From: Bacteroidetes bacterium B1(2017)
Lineage (GTDB): Bacteria; Bacteroidota; Bacteroidia; UKL13-3
Assembly: GCA_002256395.1 (NCBI GenBank)
Contig: NKJG01000005.1
Location: 1 to 64,000, forward strand
Direction of reading: 5' to 3'
Length of the DNA: 64,000 nucleotides
Shown here in pieces: positions 19,499-28,950 of the stretch. The notes beneath the pieces are model-generated. The model worked only from the letters and a program-made list of their open reading frames with translations, did not search any database and was not told where the DNA came from. Each line of letters starts with the position of its first letter. Within the stretch, counting starts at the first letter, position 1. The translations under genes were made by a program, and so were the position numbers.

Positions 19499-20311
19499 AT
19501 GAAATACGTCGTTTTTTACATCCTTTTTTGGCCCTGTTTTGCCCCATGTTTACATGCCCAAGTGTATTCTAAATCATATGGTGCTTTAAACAATGCCATG
19601 GGTGGTGCAACCTTGTTTGAACCTAGTGGCTTTGAATCAGTTTCCAATCCTGCCTTTTTATCATTCAGTAAAAAGAAGGTGTTAAGTATTTCCCAAGAAC
19701 TACCCTATTTCCAAAAAGACCTAGCTATTTCTGCTATCACATTTACCCATTCTATTAAGCAATTACCCTATTCAATTGCCTTCATTCAAACTGGCAATCC
19801 ATACTTCCTGCAGCATATTTTGGCATTTGCTTGTTCACAAAAACTGGCCAAACAACTCTATCTAGGGGTTAAATTAAATTACTTACATACCCAACAATTT
19901 CAGAACAAAACTGCACATACGCTAATTGGAGGGATAGGTGTAATTTTAGGTATTAATGGACAAATTTCCATTCATTCGAGTCTAACAAATTTTAATGGTG
20001 CGGCTTTTCCAATAAAAACAGAGCAACACCTGCCTCTGCAGCTTGCCATTGGAATAAATTATAAAATCCAAGATCAACTTAAATGGATGCTTGAATTTAA
20101 TCAATTAGAGAAGATTCAAAAAAACTGCTTAGGCATATCCTATGAGCCTAACAAAAAAATAAAACTAGTTGCAGGTGTTGATTTAAATTCTCAACAAGCT
20201 GGTTTTGGGATGAGTTATAAGGCAAAATCAATAAACCTTAATATTGCCATGGCAAACCACAAAACATTGGGCCTTTGGCCTATTTGCGACCTTCAATATC
20301 TTTTTAAGTAA
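19499..20311 (+). CDS. Putative outer-membrane beta-barrel protein (PorV/PorQ-like size class)
   Basis: A 270-residue protein with an N-terminal signal peptide ending LHAQ. It has an early MGGATLFEPSGFESVSNPAFL segment like the NPA-containing N-terminus of PorV/PorQ-type barrels, followed by alternating amphipathic strands to a terminal aromatic residue (LQYLFK). It probably sits in the outer membrane; the cargo or role is unknown. It is followed after 4 nt by the HhH/barrel protein gene, so the two are likely co-transcribed. Confidence 0.65.
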   Translation: MKYVVFYILFWPCFAPCLHAQVYSKSYGALNNAMGGATLFEPSGFESVSNPAFLSFSKKKVLSISQELPYFQKDLAISAITFTHSIKQLPYSIAFIQTGNPYFLQHILAFACSQKLAKQLYLGVKLNYLHTQQFQNKTAHTLIGGIGVILGINGQISIHSSLTNFNGAAFPIKTEQHLPLQLAIGINYKIQDQLKWMLEFNQLEKIQKNCLGISYEPNKKIKLVAGVDLNSQQAGFGMSYKAKSINLNIAMANHKTLGLWPICDLQYLFK

Positions 20312-20315
20312 GCCT

Positions 20316-22334
20316 ATGAAAGTTGCACTTTGCCTTCTCCTATGCATTGGGATTAATCTTTCGATACTTGCACAAAACAACTTAGAAATAACAGATAAAA
20401 CCATGGAATTAATGCTTGAAAACCAAGAACAAATGCCAGATCAAAGTGACTTGGAATTAAATTTAATGGAGCTTAATTCAAAAAAAATAAACTTAAATAC
20501 GGTGGACTTTAAAGAACTAAGGCAATTAAATTTTTTGACCACAAAAGACATAGATGCCATACTTCATCATAGAGAAAAATATGGCCTATTCTTAAGTAAA
20601 TATGAACTCCAAGCGATAGCTGGACTTACTGAAGCAACGGCAAAGAAATTGGCGGCCTATGTCTCACTGGAAGAGTTAAAACAGTTGGACCAATCTACCT
20701 TAAAAGACCTTTTGAAAGAAGGAGGAAATGAAATTATCTTTCAAAGTGAGCGGATTTTCCAGACAAAAAAAGCCTATTTAATACCAGGTTATTATGCAGG
20801 CTCAGCAAATCAACTTTCTATAAGGTATAGATTTTCTTGTAGGGATAAATTACGCTTTGGATTTTCTCTAGAAAAAGATGCAGGTGAAAAATGGGGTAGC
20901 CTAGGAGATTTCCAAAGCTTACATGTTGTTTATAAAGGAAAAGGACTTTTACAACAATTTGCCATGGGTGATTTCCAAGCAAATTTGGGAATGGGGTTAA
21001 ATTTAGGAAGCTCCTTATTTAATGGAAAGTCGGCATTGGTCTTTCAATCACACTATATGGCAAGTGGTATTAAACCATACCGTTCCTTAAACGAAACAGG
21101 CTTTCTTAGGGGGGGTGCAATTTGCTTAAAAAAACAAAATTTTCATCTAATTTTCCTAGCCAGCGCCGCTCCTATTTCTGCCTTGGTTCAAACCGACACG
21201 ATAAACCAACTTGATAGGATAAGTAGTATTAATCAATCTGGCTTACATAGAACCCAAACAGAGTTAAGTAAAAAAAACGAAGCAATTCATGAGTTAATGG
21301 CCCTGAACCTAGCCTATGAAGGAAAGAAATTTGACCTTGGTTTTGTGGTAAAAAAGGAAGCACAAATTGCCTCCAACTCCATTCTAGGGTCAGAAAATCT
21401 AAGATCCATTTTCCTTACAAATAGAAGTCTAAATTTAGGAGCCTATTCGGCGGTATTATTAAAAAATTGTTTAGTAAGTAGTGAAGTATCGGGATTTATA
21501 AATCAAAAATTGGCGGGAATAATTTCTGTGATTGTTCCTCTACATAGCAAATTAGATTTAAGTGTAATTTACAGAAACTATCCTTCTACCATTTCGCAAT
21601 CCTATTCGAATGCTTGGAGTGCTTTAAGTAGTATAGGCAACGAAAAAGGTATGTATTGGGCACTTATCTTTAAACCAAAAAAGGAACATCAATTTAGTTT
21701 TTATACCGACCGGTTTTACTCAAAATCACCACGGTATCAAAATGCATTCCCAAGCGCTAATTTCGACTATTTTATAGATTATGTTTACACTCCATCTAAA
21801 CTCTTTTCTGGTGAGCTGCGATTTAAAAACTCCATTCAAAGTAAGGACTTATCCATAGAAAACTCCATAACCAAACAACAAGGAACTGAACATAAAATTC
21901 AAGTTAGATTTCATTGCAGGTATCAATTTCAAGAAAACCTAAATTATCAATTTAGGATGGAATATATCTGTTTTAAAAACACAGAAGAACAAACCCTAAA
22001 TGGAACACTCATTTTTCATCACCTTAGCTTTCACCCAAAAGGCAAGAAGTACAGTTTTCAAACAAGGTTAGAGAGTTTCAATATTGAAGATTATGCGGCT
22101 CGAATAGTAGTATTAGAAACAGACATTCCCTTTTCATATACCCAAGTTCAATTAAACAAAACAGGAACTAGAATCTATTTATTGGCCTCCTATTCACTTG
22201 CAAAACATAGCAGCTTTTCTATGCGATTTACTCATAGCTATTACCCAAATGAACCAACCATTGGAAGCGCATACGAGCAGGTACAAGGAAATAAATTAAG
22301 TGAAATAAAAATTCAATTCAGAAGTAGCTTTTAA
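20316..22334 (+). CDS. Exported helix-hairpin-helix protein with long beta-rich region
   Basis: The frame opens at 20244, but ATG 20316 puts a proper signal peptide (MKVALCLLLCIGINLSILAQ) at the N-terminus, giving 672 residues. Residues about 45-120 form tandem helix-hairpin-helix units (INLNTVDFKELRQLNFL, then a GLFLSKYELQAIAGL unit), as in ComEA-like proteins. The remaining 550 residues are predicted mostly beta and look like an outer-membrane barrel. This HhH-plus-barrel combination recurs in Bacteroidota but has no established function that I know. Its stop codon overlaps that of the convergent AlkD-like gene (TTAA). Confidence 0.7.
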   Translation: MKVALCLLLCIGINLSILAQNNLEITDKTMELMLENQEQMPDQSDLELNLMELNSKKINLNTVDFKELRQLNFLTTKDIDAILHHREKYGLFLSKYELQAIAGLTEATAKKLAAYVSLEELKQLDQSTLKDLLKEGGNEIIFQSERIFQTKKAYLIPGYYAGSANQLSIRYRFSCRDKLRFGFSLEKDAGEKWGSLGDFQSLHVVYKGKGLLQQFAMGDFQANLGMGLNLGSSLFNGKSALVFQSHYMASGIKPYRSLNETGFLRGGAICLKKQNFHLIFLASAAPISALVQTDTINQLDRISSINQSGLHRTQTELSKKNEAIHELMALNLAYEGKKFDLGFVVKKEAQIASNSILGSENLRSIFLTNRSLNLGAYSAVLLKNCLVSSEVSGFINQKLAGIISVIVPLHSKLDLSVIYRNYPSTISQSYSNAWSALSSIGNEKGMYWALIFKPKKEHQFSFYTDRFYSKSPRYQNAFPSANFDYFIDYVYTPSKLFSGELRFKNSIQSKDLSIENSITKQQGTEHKIQVRFHCRYQFQENLNYQFRMEYICFKNTEEQTLNGTLIFHHLSFHPKGKKYSFQTRLESFNIEDYAARIVVLETDIPFSYTQVQLNKTGTRIYLLASYSLAKHSSFSMRFTHSYYPNEPTIGSAYEQVQGNKLSEIKIQFRSSF

Positions 22335-23056
22335 CTATTTGGATTTTTCTTTCCAGTGCTTATTTTATTCTTTAGTTCACGTTTTACTCGGGCATGAATT
22401 ACATGCTCATGTTTGACCAAGAATTTTTCAACAGAATCCTTATCATGTTCTAACAATTCTCTCAAAGCCCATGAAAGTGCTTTCACAATCATATCGTGTT
22501 TATCAGCCACCAATAATTCACATACGGCTAATGTTTGTTCTGTATTTCCCTTCCCTCCTCTCGATCGCATATTAAAGGGAATGGTTGCCACAAGTGCCAA
22601 ACGCCTAATCCAAAAATCGGAATGGCTAGCCATTTTATGAATGGTGCTGGTCTTAATTTGATTGTTGCGCCAAGCTACACCCAATACATGTACACCAAAT
22701 GTATCTGTACAAACCCAGTTATCCATGTATTTCATAAAAGAAGGTAAATGAGATTCATTAAAGGTGGCCAACACTTTTTTCTCAAGTCCTATATACTCAA
22801 ATGCTAAATGAACACATTCCATAATGCCTGTATTTATCAAGCCTATGGCTAAATCCATTTTAGCTTGCAAAGGCCATTCTTTACTTAGCACCTTAACTTC
22901 CTTTAGAACTAATTTTAAATCTGGGTTTCTTACTCCCAATAGTTCCAATTTAGTAGGATAAGAAATTAGTGCAAACGTTTTTCTTTCCAAGTCTTCATAC
23001 TCTTTTAAGGAAGCAATTATTTCCTGGGTATAGCTATTCAGTTGGGCATTTGTCAT
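22331..23056 (-). CDS. DNA alkylation repair protein (AlkD/HEAT-like)
   Basis: A 241-residue all-helical protein with the HEAT-like repeat layout of AlkC/AlkD glycosylases, including LISYPTKLELLGVRNPDLK near the N-terminus and a WIRRLALVATIPF repeat in the middle. These enzymes remove alkylated bases such as N3- and N7-alkylpurines. The middle segment CVCTDTFGV-like (VCTDTFGVHVLG) and the conserved WALREL near the end fit the family. ATG 23056 is preferred over the upstream ATG at 23113, which would add 19 hydrophobic residues. It is divergent from the GldM-like gene. Confidence 0.75.
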   Translation of the reverse strand: MTNAQLNSYTQEIIASLKEYEDLERKTFALISYPTKLELLGVRNPDLKLVLKEVKVLSKEWPLQAKMDLAIGLINTGIMECVHLAFEYIGLEKKVLATFNESHLPSFMKYMDNWVCTDTFGVHVLGVAWRNNQIKTSTIHKMASHSDFWIRRLALVATIPFNMRSRGGKGNTEQTLAVCELLVADKHDMIVKALSWALRELLEHDKDSVEKFLVKHEHVIHARVKRELKNKISTGKKNPNS

Positions 23057-23185
23057 GGCCAAAAATACGATCAAGTGGATTGCATTCAAAAAAAAATTAC
23101 ACAAATAATACAATAAATAAGTGAGTCTGCGTTTTATGATAAATTTAAGAACTCACTACCCCACGTATTCTGAACCTCTACGAAT

Positions 23186-23204
23186 CATGCCTAAAAAAGG
23201 CATG
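23186..23204 (+). promoter_or_regulatory. Hairpin in the leader of the GldM-like gene
   Basis: CATGCC and GGCATG flank a 7-nt A-rich loop about 60 nt before the ATG at 23267. It could be a structured leader or an operator dyad; no further evidence separates these. Confidence 0.3.
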
Positions 23205-23266
23205 GTATTCAAACACCTTTTATTAAAAAAATATAACCCATTAAGTAACCCTTAACCAATACCCTT

Positions 23267-24832
23267 ATGTCGTTTGAAAAACTTAGCACCCGCCAAAAAA
23301 TGATTAACATGATGTACTTAGTACTAACTGCCATGTTAGCTTTAAATGTTTCGGCAGAAATTTTAAAGGCATTTCATAATGCCGAAGTAAAAATGGATCG
23401 TACGGTAGAAAATGGTATGCGAAAAAATGACTATACCGTTTCTTTAATTGCAAAATACTGCAGCGATTTGCCAAACGATATGCATGGCAAGAGAACCCTT
23501 GCAAAAGCCTATCAGGTAAACAAAATTGCCGATGAAGGCGTGCTTTATTTTCAACGCTTAAAAGAAGAGTTAGTAGCCAATGCAGGTGGAAGAAAGAAAA
23601 CAGATTTATTTCCAAATGGAGATCCTTTAGAAGAAGTTGCCAACCCCGACAATACAGAATTGCATGCTAACCTACTGATAAATGAAGGCAAAGGAAAGGA
23701 AGTAAAAAATAAGATTAATGAGCTTCGAAATAGGCTAATTAAAATCCTTGATAATCCCCTTGAACAAAATCAAATTCATAGTGATTTAGTAACACCCAAT
23801 CCAATAAATCCAGCACAAAGCTGGGAATCAGAAATGTTTGAAAATGTACCATTAGCAGGTGTTGTAGCCATGTTAAGTAATGTTCAAAATGATATTCGCA
23901 ATACAGAATTTCAAGTTCTAGAAACACTTAAATCATCTCTAACAAATAACTTAGAGGTAGTAGATAAATTAGAACCAGCTATTATACCAATTAATGGCTC
24001 AAATATTACCCTTGGAAACAGGTTTCAAGCGAAAATATTTTTGGCTGCCATGAGCTCAAAAGCCCAACCACAAATAGAGGTGAATGGTGTTCCATTAAAA
24101 ATAGAAAATGGATATGGAATTTATGATGTGGTAGCGAATAGAGAAGGTGAAAATAAATTTAATGCTATTATTAGTACCACCAATGCAAGTGGCAAAAAAC
24201 AGCGTTTTGAAAGTGTTGGAACCTATTATACTGCTGCCCCAACAGCTGTTATTTCTGCCACTAAAATGAATGTAATCTATATGGGTTTAGAAAATCCAAT
24301 TTCTGTTTCTGTTCCGGGTGTTAATACAAAAGATGTCAAGGTATCTTGTAGTGAAGCCTCTGTTTTAAGCCTTGGTTCGAGCCAAGGAAATTACTTCTTA
24401 AAACCTACTAGTAATATTACAAGCTCAGAAATTACAGTTAAAGCCGAAGTAAACGGAAGAGTGATGGGACTAACTAAATATAGGATACGTAGAGTTCCAA
24501 AACCAACCCTAATGTTGGGTTCAATAGAGGTAAGTGGACCCGTTTCTGCTGCAAGAGTTAGAAGCATTAATGGAGTGTTTACCATCTTACGAGATTTCAT
24601 TTATGAGAATGTAATGTATACTCCTCAAACTTGGACCCTTGCCTACCAAGCCAAAAATAGTCAGCAAGTTGTTTTAGAAAATGGAAAAGGCTCGAACCTA
24701 AGCGCGGCAATGAGAAACACCTTAAGCAATGCCAAACCAGGCGACAAAATTGTGCTCACCAATGTGACTGCCATGGGACCTTCTGGAGCTGTTAAAATTC
24801 CAAACTCGTTAATTATTGATGTAAGTCAGTAA
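23267..24832 (+). CDS. GldM/PorM-like type IX secretion motor protein, stand-alone copy
   Basis: The N-terminal cytoplasmic and transmembrane signature (LSTRQKMINMMYLVLTAML, then ALNVSAEILKAF) is diagnostic of GldM/PorM. This inner-membrane protein spans the periplasm and, with GldL, forms the proton-driven motor of the T9SS and of gliding. At 521 residues it is full length, with one transmembrane helix at about 11-30 and then four beta-rich periplasmic domains. The usual neighbours gldK, gldL and gldN are absent: upstream is an AlkD-like gene on the other strand and downstream an alpha-oxoamine synthase. It may be a second, specialised paralogue. Confidence 0.88.
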   Translation: MSFEKLSTRQKMINMMYLVLTAMLALNVSAEILKAFHNAEVKMDRTVENGMRKNDYTVSLIAKYCSDLPNDMHGKRTLAKAYQVNKIADEGVLYFQRLKEELVANAGGRKKTDLFPNGDPLEEVANPDNTELHANLLINEGKGKEVKNKINELRNRLIKILDNPLEQNQIHSDLVTPNPINPAQSWESEMFENVPLAGVVAMLSNVQNDIRNTEFQVLETLKSSLTNNLEVVDKLEPAIIPINGSNITLGNRFQAKIFLAAMSSKAQPQIEVNGVPLKIENGYGIYDVVANREGENKFNAIISTTNASGKKQRFESVGTYYTAAPTAVISATKMNVIYMGLENPISVSVPGVNTKDVKVSCSEASVLSLGSSQGNYFLKPTSNITSSEITVKAEVNGRVMGLTKYRIRRVPKPTLMLGSIEVSGPVSAARVRSINGVFTILRDFIYENVMYTPQTWTLAYQAKNSQQVVLENGKGSNLSAAMRNTLSNAKPGDKIVLTNVTAMGPSGAVKIPNSLIIDVSQ

Positions 24833-24932
24833 GATTCAAAAGTTTATTCACACTTTTAGGCCGGTTTTAAGACTAACACTTTCAGGAACTTACATGAAAT
24901 AAATCACATTCTAACTTTTGGCTTAAATGGGC

Positions 24933-24963
24933 TTGCAAACTGAGCTGTATTTAGGTACTTTTG
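24933..24963 (+). promoter_or_regulatory. Promoter of the alpha-oxoamine synthase gene
   Basis: TTG at 24933-24935, a 20-nt spacer and TACTTTTG at 24956-24963 match the Bacteroidota -33/-7 pattern, 16 nt before the first ATG. Confidence 0.65.
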
Positions 24964-24979
24964 CGCTCTGTTTAAACGA

Positions 24980-26242
24980 ATGTTTACCATGGATTTATTT
25001 GAAAAATTAAAGAAAAAAGCTGGTCCCTTGGGCCAATATGCCGATGATGCATATGGTTATTACATGTTCCCAAAATTAGAAGGTGAAATTGGACCAGAAA
25101 TGGATTTTCGTGGTCAGAAAATGTTAAACTGGAGTTTAAATAACTATTTAGGTTTAGCTAATCACCCAGAAGTTAGAAAAACAGATGCCGAAGCTGCTGC
25201 TCAATTTGGCTTAGGATACCCAATGGGTGCTCGTATGATGAGTGGAAACTCTGTTTATCACGAACAATTAGATAGAGAACTTGCCGCCTTTGAATCAAAA
25301 GAAGACGCCGTATTATTAAACTATGGATACCAAGGAATGGTTAGTGCCATTGATGCCATGGTAGACAGACATGATGTGATTGTATACGATGCCGAAAGTC
25401 ATGCTTGTATTGTAGATGGTGTGCGTTTACACATGGGCAAGCGTTTTGTGTTTGAGCACAACGACATGGAAAGCTTAGAGAAACAATTGGTTCGCGCCAC
25501 ACGCCTTACCGAAGAATCTGGTGGAGCCATTTTAGTTATTACCGAAGGTGTATTTGGTATGACAGGTGCTCAAGGAAGATTGAAAGAAATAGTTGCCTTA
25601 AAAGACAAATATAAATTCCGCTTATTCGTAGATGATGCGCATGGTTTTGGAACTATGGGTAAAACTGGAGCTGGAACTGGAGAAGAGCAAGGATGCCAAG
25701 ATGGTATTGATATTTACTTTGGAACCTTCGCAAAATCAATGGCCTTAATTGGTGGATTTATTGCAGCAAACAAGGAAGTTGTTAAATTCTTACGTTACAA
25801 TTTACGTTCTCAAATTTATGCTAAATCAGTGCCAATGCCTATTGTTATTGGTGCACTTAAGCGTTTGGATTTAATAAGAAAACACCCAGAGTTTAGAGAA
25901 AACCTATGGACAGTGGTTCGTGCTTTACAAACTGGTTTAAAAGCCGAAGGATTTGATTTGGGTAGAACAAACTCTCCGGTATCTCCTGTAATTATGCATG
26001 GAACAGTGGCTGAATCTACTGCTGTGGTGCACGATTTAAGAGAAAACTATCATATTTTCTGTTCGGTTGTGGTATATCCAGTAATTCCAAAAGGAATGAT
26101 TTTATTGCGCTTGATCCCAACTGCTGTGCATACAGTAGAGCAAGCGGAAACAACCATCAAAGCCTTTACTGAAATTAGAGAAAAATTGAAAAACGGCTCT
26201 TATAATAACGACAAGGTTATTAACATGGCCGAAAAAAATTAA
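24980..26242 (+). CDS. PLP-dependent alpha-oxoamine synthase (serine palmitoyltransferase / cysteate acyltransferase-like)
   Basis: A 420-residue fold-type I PLP enzyme of the alpha-oxoamine synthase family, which condenses an amino acid with an acyl thioester. The substrate loop GARMMSGNSVYHEQLDRELA, DAESHACIVDGVR, FVDDAHGFGTMG and FGTFAKSMALIGGF (with the PLP lysine) are all present. In Bacteroidota such enzymes make sphingoid bases (serine palmitoyltransferase) or the sulfonolipid base capnine (cysteate acyltransferase). Others are 2-amino-3-ketobutyrate CoA ligases. Residues alone do not decide between these. Translation may start at Met4 (24989). It has its own promoter and terminator. 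Confidence 0.85.
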   Translation: MFTMDLFEKLKKKAGPLGQYADDAYGYYMFPKLEGEIGPEMDFRGQKMLNWSLNNYLGLANHPEVRKTDAEAAAQFGLGYPMGARMMSGNSVYHEQLDRELAAFESKEDAVLLNYGYQGMVSAIDAMVDRHDVIVYDAESHACIVDGVRLHMGKRFVFEHNDMESLEKQLVRATRLTEESGGAILVITEGVFGMTGAQGRLKEIVALKDKYKFRLFVDDAHGFGTMGKTGAGTGEEQGCQDGIDIYFGTFAKSMALIGGFIAANKEVVKFLRYNLRSQIYAKSVPMPIVIGALKRLDLIRKHPEFRENLWTVVRALQTGLKAEGFDLGRTNSPVSPVIMHGTVAESTAVVHDLRENYHIFCSVVVYPVIPKGMILLRLIPTAVHTVEQAETTIKAFTEIREKLKNGSYNNDKVINMAEKN

Positions 26243-26278
26243 CAAAATAATATCGGTTAAATTCACGTTGTTTGAACT

Positions 26279-26319
26279 AAGAAGCGATTCAGATTTATTT
26301 TTGAACCGCTTCTTAATTT
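26279..26319 (+). terminator. Rho-independent terminator after the alpha-oxoamine synthase gene
   Basis: AAGAAGCG (26279-26286) pairs with CGCTTCTT (26307-26314), followed by AATTTTT. The 20-nt loop can pair further through TTCA/TGAA. Confidence 0.6.
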
Positions 26320-26338
26320 TTAAAAATATACCAATCAT

Positions 26339-26800
26339 ATGAAAATAAAAGTATTTGCATTATTACTCGTAACTATCGTAGCTACTTCATTTAAGTCGGC
26401 CGATGAAATTAAATGGGTTGATTTTAATAAAGGCTACGAAATGGCCAAGAAGAAAAATAAAATCATGTTGGTAGATGTGTATACCGACTGGTGCGGTTGG
26501 TGCAAAAGAATGGATAAGGATGCTTATTCAAAGGCAAACATCATTAGTGCTGTAAATGCCGATTTTATTGCGGTAAAATTCAACCCAGAAATCCAAGGTG
26601 TTACTTATACCTTCGAAGGTAAATCGTACACAGGAGAGCAATTGGCAGGTGTTATTAGTAACTATCAAATAAATGGGTACCCTACAACCATTTTTATTTA
26701 CCCAAAAGCAAAGAAATCAGAGTTAATGGCAGGATATAGAAATGCCGAACAATTAGCCCCAATTTTGGTGGATATGAAAAAGAAATTGACTGGTAAATAA
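26339..26800 (+). CDS. Exported thioredoxin-like protein (CGWC)
   Basis: A 153-residue protein with a short N-terminal signal segment and a thioredoxin fold. The active site is DWCGWCKRMD, with cysteines at 52 and 55, and the cis-proline strand YPTTIFIY follows. The CGWC motif and the insertion between the motif and the cis-Pro fit the periplasmic thioredoxin_7/DUF255-like oxidoreductases of Bacteroidota, which act as thiol reductases. The partner is unknown. The upstream terminator suggests separate transcription from the 24980 gene. Confidence 0.85.
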   Translation: MKIKVFALLLVTIVATSFKSADEIKWVDFNKGYEMAKKKNKIMLVDVYTDWCGWCKRMDKDAYSKANIISAVNADFIAVKFNPEIQGVTYTFEGKSYTGEQLAGVISNYQINGYPTTIFIYPKAKKSELMAGYRNAEQLAPILVDMKKKLTGK

Positions 26801-26815
26801 TTCAAAATCATTCAT

Positions 26816-26854
26816 AAAAAAAGCTGCACCAATTAACTTGATGCAGCTTTTTTT
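26816..26854. terminator. Bidirectional terminator between the thioredoxin-like gene and lipA
   Basis: AAAAAAGCTGCA pairs with TGCAGCTTTTTT across a 13-nt loop, with A/T tracts on both sides. It serves the convergent genes ending at 26800 and 26870. Confidence 0.8.
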
Positions 26855-26869
26855 ATGCTTATTGTTTTC

Positions 26870-27736
26870 TTAAATATGGCGTTCGGCATGGTACGATGAC
26901 CTTACCAAAGCACCTGATTCTACGTATTTAAAGCCCATTTCCATTCCAGCTACTTTGTAATACTCAAACTGTTCTGGTGTAATAAACGCCTCTACATTTA
27001 GGTGCATTTTAGTTGGCTGTAAGTACTGACCCAACGTTATTACATCACATTTGTGCTTAACCAAATCTTGCATCACCTCTAGCACCTCGGCCTCGGTTTC
27101 GCCTAAGCCAAGCATCACACCACTTTTGGTTCTTCTGCCACGCTCTTTGGTTAATTTAATTTGCTCCAAGCTTCTTTCATATTTAGCTTGAGGTCTAACC
27201 TTACGGTACAAACGCTTAACGGTTTCCATATTATGAGAAACTACCTCTGGGCGTTCATCTAAAACTTGGTATAATAAATCCCAATGACTTAAGAAATCTG
27301 GAATTAGAGTTTCCATGGTGGTACCAGGACTTTCTTGCTTAATTAATCGAATGGTATCTGCCCAAACGGTGGCACCTTTATCGGGCAATTCATCTCTATT
27401 TACTGAGGTAATTACAGCATGCTTTACCTTCATTAATTTGATGGCCTCTGCAACACGTCTTGGTTCATCCCTATCGTAATCATAAGCACGGCCAGTTGCT
27501 ACTGCGCAAAAAGAACAACTGCGCGTACAGGTGTTACCTAAAATCATAAAAGTAGCGGTTCCTTCGCCCCAGCATTCGCCCATATTGGGGCAATTTCCAC
27601 TTTCACAAATGGTATGAAGCTTATGCTCATCTACCAAACGCCTAACATTTCTATAACTTTCTCCGGTAGGTAATTTAACTTTTAGCCAAGACGGCTTTTT
27701 CACTTTCTCTTCTCCAAGAACTGGTAATTCTATCAT
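26870..27736 (-). CDS. lipA: Lipoyl synthase LipA
   Basis: A radical-SAM enzyme that inserts two sulfurs into octanoyl groups on carrier domains to make lipoate. The auxiliary cluster cysteines are Cys44, Cys49 and Cys55 ([12 protein letters not shown]). The radical-SAM cysteines are Cys70, Cys74 and Cys77 (CTRSCSFC). The C-terminal RSSYHAE motif supplies the serine ligand. The length of 288 is normal for the family. It follows the 27740 gene by 3 nt, so the two are co-transcribed. lipB is not in the window. Confidence 0.97.
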   Translation of the reverse strand: MIELPVLGEEKVKKPSWLKVKLPTGESYRNVRRLVDEHKLHTICESGNCPNMGECWGEGTATFMILGNTCTRSCSFCAVATGRAYDYDRDEPRRVAEAIKLMKVKHAVITSVNRDELPDKGATVWADTIRLIKQESPGTTMETLIPDFLSHWDLLYQVLDERPEVVSHNMETVKRLYRKVRPQAKYERSLEQIKLTKERGRRTKSGVMLGLGETEAEVLEVMQDLVKHKCDVITLGQYLQPTKMHLNVEAFITPEQFEYYKVAGMEMGFKYVESGALVRSSYHAERHI

Positions 27737-27739
27737 CGT

Positions 27740-28501
27740 CTATTTTCTATTTCCAAAATCGTATGAAACATAAAACCCATAAAAAAGCTGCTTATATGAG
27801 TTATCTTTATTAGCCACAATTGGCAGGCCTTCGGCAAATACATCTAAGGTAATACCTGCTTCTAAACACCTAATTTCGTCGGCATATTGCCCCCACTCCA
27901 CTTGAAACCCAGCACGACCAAAGCCGCCCAATTTAATTTGAGTTTCGCTTATACCTTTGGTAAAAGCAGAGTTGCCATAAATTCTATAAATATCGGTATG
28001 TTTTGCTGGATCGTATTTTTCACTCACCAAATATCCTTGTGTAGGCGCATTATCGTATGGATATAACACCTCTATGTATACAGGCTTTAGAAAAGCAATA
28101 TTGGCACCGATGCTGTAAACAAAATTTAATCCAATTGCATTTTTATAAGGCCTTTCGGTAATTACCATGGTTTGACCCAAACTTGGGCGCAAGAAAAACA
28201 CAGCATTTAATCGTCCAAATGAATATTGACTTTGGCTCTCGGTATATCCTTGGCGACGCACCTCCTTGGGATCTTTAATACGGTTCAGGTCTATTTCGAA
28301 ATGGTTTTGTTGTTTTCCTGTTTTATGCCATCCATAGCGGTAAAACAAGCCCCAAGATTTAAAGGAGTTAATATCAATACCCATTAAATTACTTTGGGTA
28401 TACATTAACTGAGGTTCGGTTATAGGTGCATTTTGTGCATAGAGCTTTATTGACCCTAGGAACACACAAATTAGAAAAAAGAAATTTTTGAACTTTATCA
28501 A
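27740..28501 (-). CDS. Exported protein of unknown function, probable outer-membrane beta-barrel
   Basis: A 253-residue protein with a signal peptide ending KLYAQ and a series of aromatic, alternating strands (WGLFYRYGWH, YSFGRLNAVFFLR) ending in FYVSYDFGNRK, which suggests a small outer-membrane barrel. The start is TTG at 28501; no in-frame ATG precedes the signal peptide. I do not recognise a family with known function. It is 3 nt upstream of lipA, but a functional link to lipoate synthesis is only positional. Confidence 0.65.
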   Translation of the reverse strand: MIKFKNFFFLICVFLGSIKLYAQNAPITEPQLMYTQSNLMGIDINSFKSWGLFYRYGWHKTGKQQNHFEIDLNRIKDPKEVRRQGYTESQSQYSFGRLNAVFFLRPSLGQTMVITERPYKNAIGLNFVYSIGANIAFLKPVYIEVLYPYDNAPTQGYLVSEKYDPAKHTDIYRIYGNSAFTKGISETQIKLGGFGRAGFQVEWGQYADEIRCLEAGITLDVFAEGLPIVANKDNSYKQLFYGFYVSYDFGNRK

Positions 28502-28506
28502 TTCCT

Positions 28507-28514
28507 TAACTTTG
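28507..28514 (+). promoter_or_regulatory. -7 box for the 28534 OsmC gene
   Basis: TAACTTTG matches TAnnTTTG 19 nt before the ATG. A TTTG lies 16 nt upstream (28487-28490), slightly closer than the usual spacing. Confidence 0.5.
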
Positions 28515-28533
28515 TTTCAAATTTATAAAAAAC

Positions 28534-28950
28534 ATGGCAACTTCCGAACTTATTTATGAAGGCGAATTAAGATGTAAAGCTACACATTTGCAATCAGATT
28601 CTATAATTGTGACAGATGCACCAACAGATAACCAAGGAAAAGGCCAGGCATTTTCGCCAACCGATTTACTTGCTACATCACTAGGTGTTTGTATGCTTAC
28701 CATTATGGGAATTGAGGCTAATAAGCATAACGTAAATATCGATGGTGCTAAAATAAGCATTACCAAATACATGGGAACTGAGCCAAGAAGGGTAATAAAA
28801 ATTGGTGTGGAGGCACAAATTCCAAATAGAAATTTAAGCGACAGGCAAAAAGCTGCACTTATTGAAGCTGGAATTAACTGCCCAGTTGCCAAAAGCTTAC
28901 ATCCTGATCTTATTCAAGATGTAAACATACATTACTTCTTAGAAGTTTAG
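28534..28950 (+). CDS. OsmC family protein
   Basis: A 138-residue OsmC-like protein with the redox cysteines Cys53 (SLGVCMLTIMG) and Cys116 (AGINCPVAKSL), and the long central helix between them. It probably reduces organic hydroperoxides or related thiol-reactive compounds. It differs clearly from the 9509 paralogue (EGELRCKATH start; SPTDLLATSLG helix). It is divergent from the lipA operon, and its 3' end overlaps the convergent small lipoprotein gene by 12 nt. Confidence 0.9.
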   Translation: MATSELIYEGELRCKATHLQSDSIIVTDAPTDNQGKGQAFSPTDLLATSLGVCMLTIMGIEANKHNVNIDGAKISITKYMGTEPRRVIKIGVEAQIPNRNLSDRQKAALIEAGINCPVAKSLHPDLIQDVNIHYFLEV

